From Coemansia sp. RSA 922 (taxonomy: Eukaryota > Kickxellomycota > Kickxellomycetes > Kickxellales > Kickxellaceae): a stretch of DNA of 18,341 nucleotides. The translations under genes and the position numbers were made by a program. A model generated the notes under the pieces. It saw nothing but the letters and a program-made list of their open reading frames with translations. It ran no database searches and was not told the DNA's origin. The stretch covers positions 1-18,341 of the forward strand of contig JANBQS010000428.1 of the NCBI GenBank assembly GCA_027577415.1, written 5' to 3'. This document shows positions 17,749 through 18,341 of this stretch, piece after piece (the stretch's first letter is position 1; each line of letters starts with the position of its first letter).

Positions 17749-18063
17749 ATGGAGGACCAAAGTAATTACTTTGAGATACATAGTGAATCCAATCTCGATT
17801 CTGAGGCTGAAGCAAAAGAAGAGGCAATTATGCATATTGTTCTGAGATTGGAACTGACCAATAAACCTAGTATAATTAAAGAAATTCGTAGCTTGTTTGA
17901 GTTGGTCAAGAATAACGGGGAGAAGACTGTTTTAATATTTGAGCACCCTGTACTTGTATTATACTTTAGTGGTTTAGCTGAAAGGGCAGGCAAATATCGT
18001 TTTGAAGTTGACTTTAATCCAAAGGACAATTCCAAGATTGATTTCACTATATCACAGGTATAA
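17749..18063 (+). CDS. Small acidic protein of unknown family, array member 3 (possibly first exon only)
   Basis: Encodes 104 residues from ATG 17749 to TAA 18061-18063. The N-terminus is acidic (MEDQSNYFEIHSESN, then DSEAEAKEEA). A helix-rich middle follows (IIKEIRSLFELVKNNG), then strand-like segments (VLIFEHPVLVLYF, YRFEVDFNPK). No signal peptide or membrane segment is seen. It shares the core promoter module and size class with members 1 and 2, but I cannot align the protein convincingly with them. The stop follows CAG|GTATAA, which could be a 5' splice site (18058). Candidate acceptors are TTTAG at 18107, TCTAG at 18152 and TCTAG at 18267; the last would continue in frame with LFGRLKFDNASGGWN to the window edge. 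Against splicing, an AATAAA lies at 18075-18080 just after the stop. Both readings remain possible. Confidence 0.6.
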   Translation: MEDQSNYFEIHSESNLDSEAEAKEEAIMHIVLRLELTNKPSIIKEIRSLFELVKNNGEKTVLIFEHPVLVLYFSGLAERAGKYRFEVDFNPKDNSKIDFTISQV

Positions 18064-18341
18064 CTTTTACATATAATAAACACATTTTTTTCTATGTTTT
18101 TCTTTAGTATAAATTGACAAAGTGCATCACATAACTGACCACTAATTTCTAGATCGTCTCAGCTAATTTCTTCCAAGTGGATCAGCTCAATCACCACTCA
18201 ATGGCGATTGTGTCGGAGATGGGCTTCCAAACTCTTTGCTGTATATTTATTTATATATTTTTTCTAGTTATTTGGTAGACTCAAATTTGATAATGCCTCT
18301 GGCGGCTGGAATCTTGTCAATCGCGCGACCTCATTTAGTGA
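18064..18341 (+). other. Window-edge region, possible further exon of small gene 3 or next gene
   Basis: It contains AATAAA at 18075-18080, three pyrimidine-rich potential acceptors and a final GC-richer stretch (about 18268-18341) open in more than one frame. The window ends before this can be resolved. Confidence 0.3.

Overview
The window looks like nuclear DNA of an early-diverging filamentous fungus, most likely Kickxellomycotina (Coemansia-like). This is inferred from three things: long intronless genes, an intact CDC5/CEF1 splicing-factor gene of fungal type, and an F-box-like protein of a kind I associate with large expanded families in that group. Base composition is mosaic. CDC5 is GC-rich, the ABC transporter and the small right-hand genes are AT-rich, and the spacers are AT-rich with many homopolymers.

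Layout, left to right. (1) 16-1314 (+) is a helical-repeat, probably pentatricopeptide-like, mitochondrial protein gene. Its first 139 codons carry three in-frame stops, so it is probably a pseudogene. (2) 1315-2506 has no recognisable gene. (3) 2507-3112 holds two head-to-tail copies (A and B) of a short retroposed element with A-rich 3' tails and several predicted RNA hairpins, some showing compensatory changes between copies. (4) 3390-7676 (+) is an intronless ABCC/MRP-type ABC transporter. (5) 7727-8075 (-) is a third copy (C) of the element, nearly identical to B but inverted, so the transporter lies between 335-bp inverted repeats. Copy C may continue to about 8450. (6) 8778-10895 (-) is an F-box-like/LRR-like family gene broken by one in-frame TGA. 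(7) 11227-13626 (-) is CDC5/CEF1, intact. (8) 13781-18341 is an array of small-protein genes (106, 130 and at least 104 residues). The first two encode related proteins inside duplicated units that include promoter, gene and 3' region. The third shares the core promoter layout but not an obvious protein sequence.

The most novel part is the small-protein array. Each gene sits behind the same module (TATA box followed about 20 bp later by a CCCACTTT block). The first also has a duplicated upstream segment with palindromic TGACGT (CRE/ATF-like) sites and GCTAAATTTAGC palindromes. I recognise no known family for these proteins. No tRNA, rRNA, CRISPR array or complete transposase/reverse transcriptase gene is visible.
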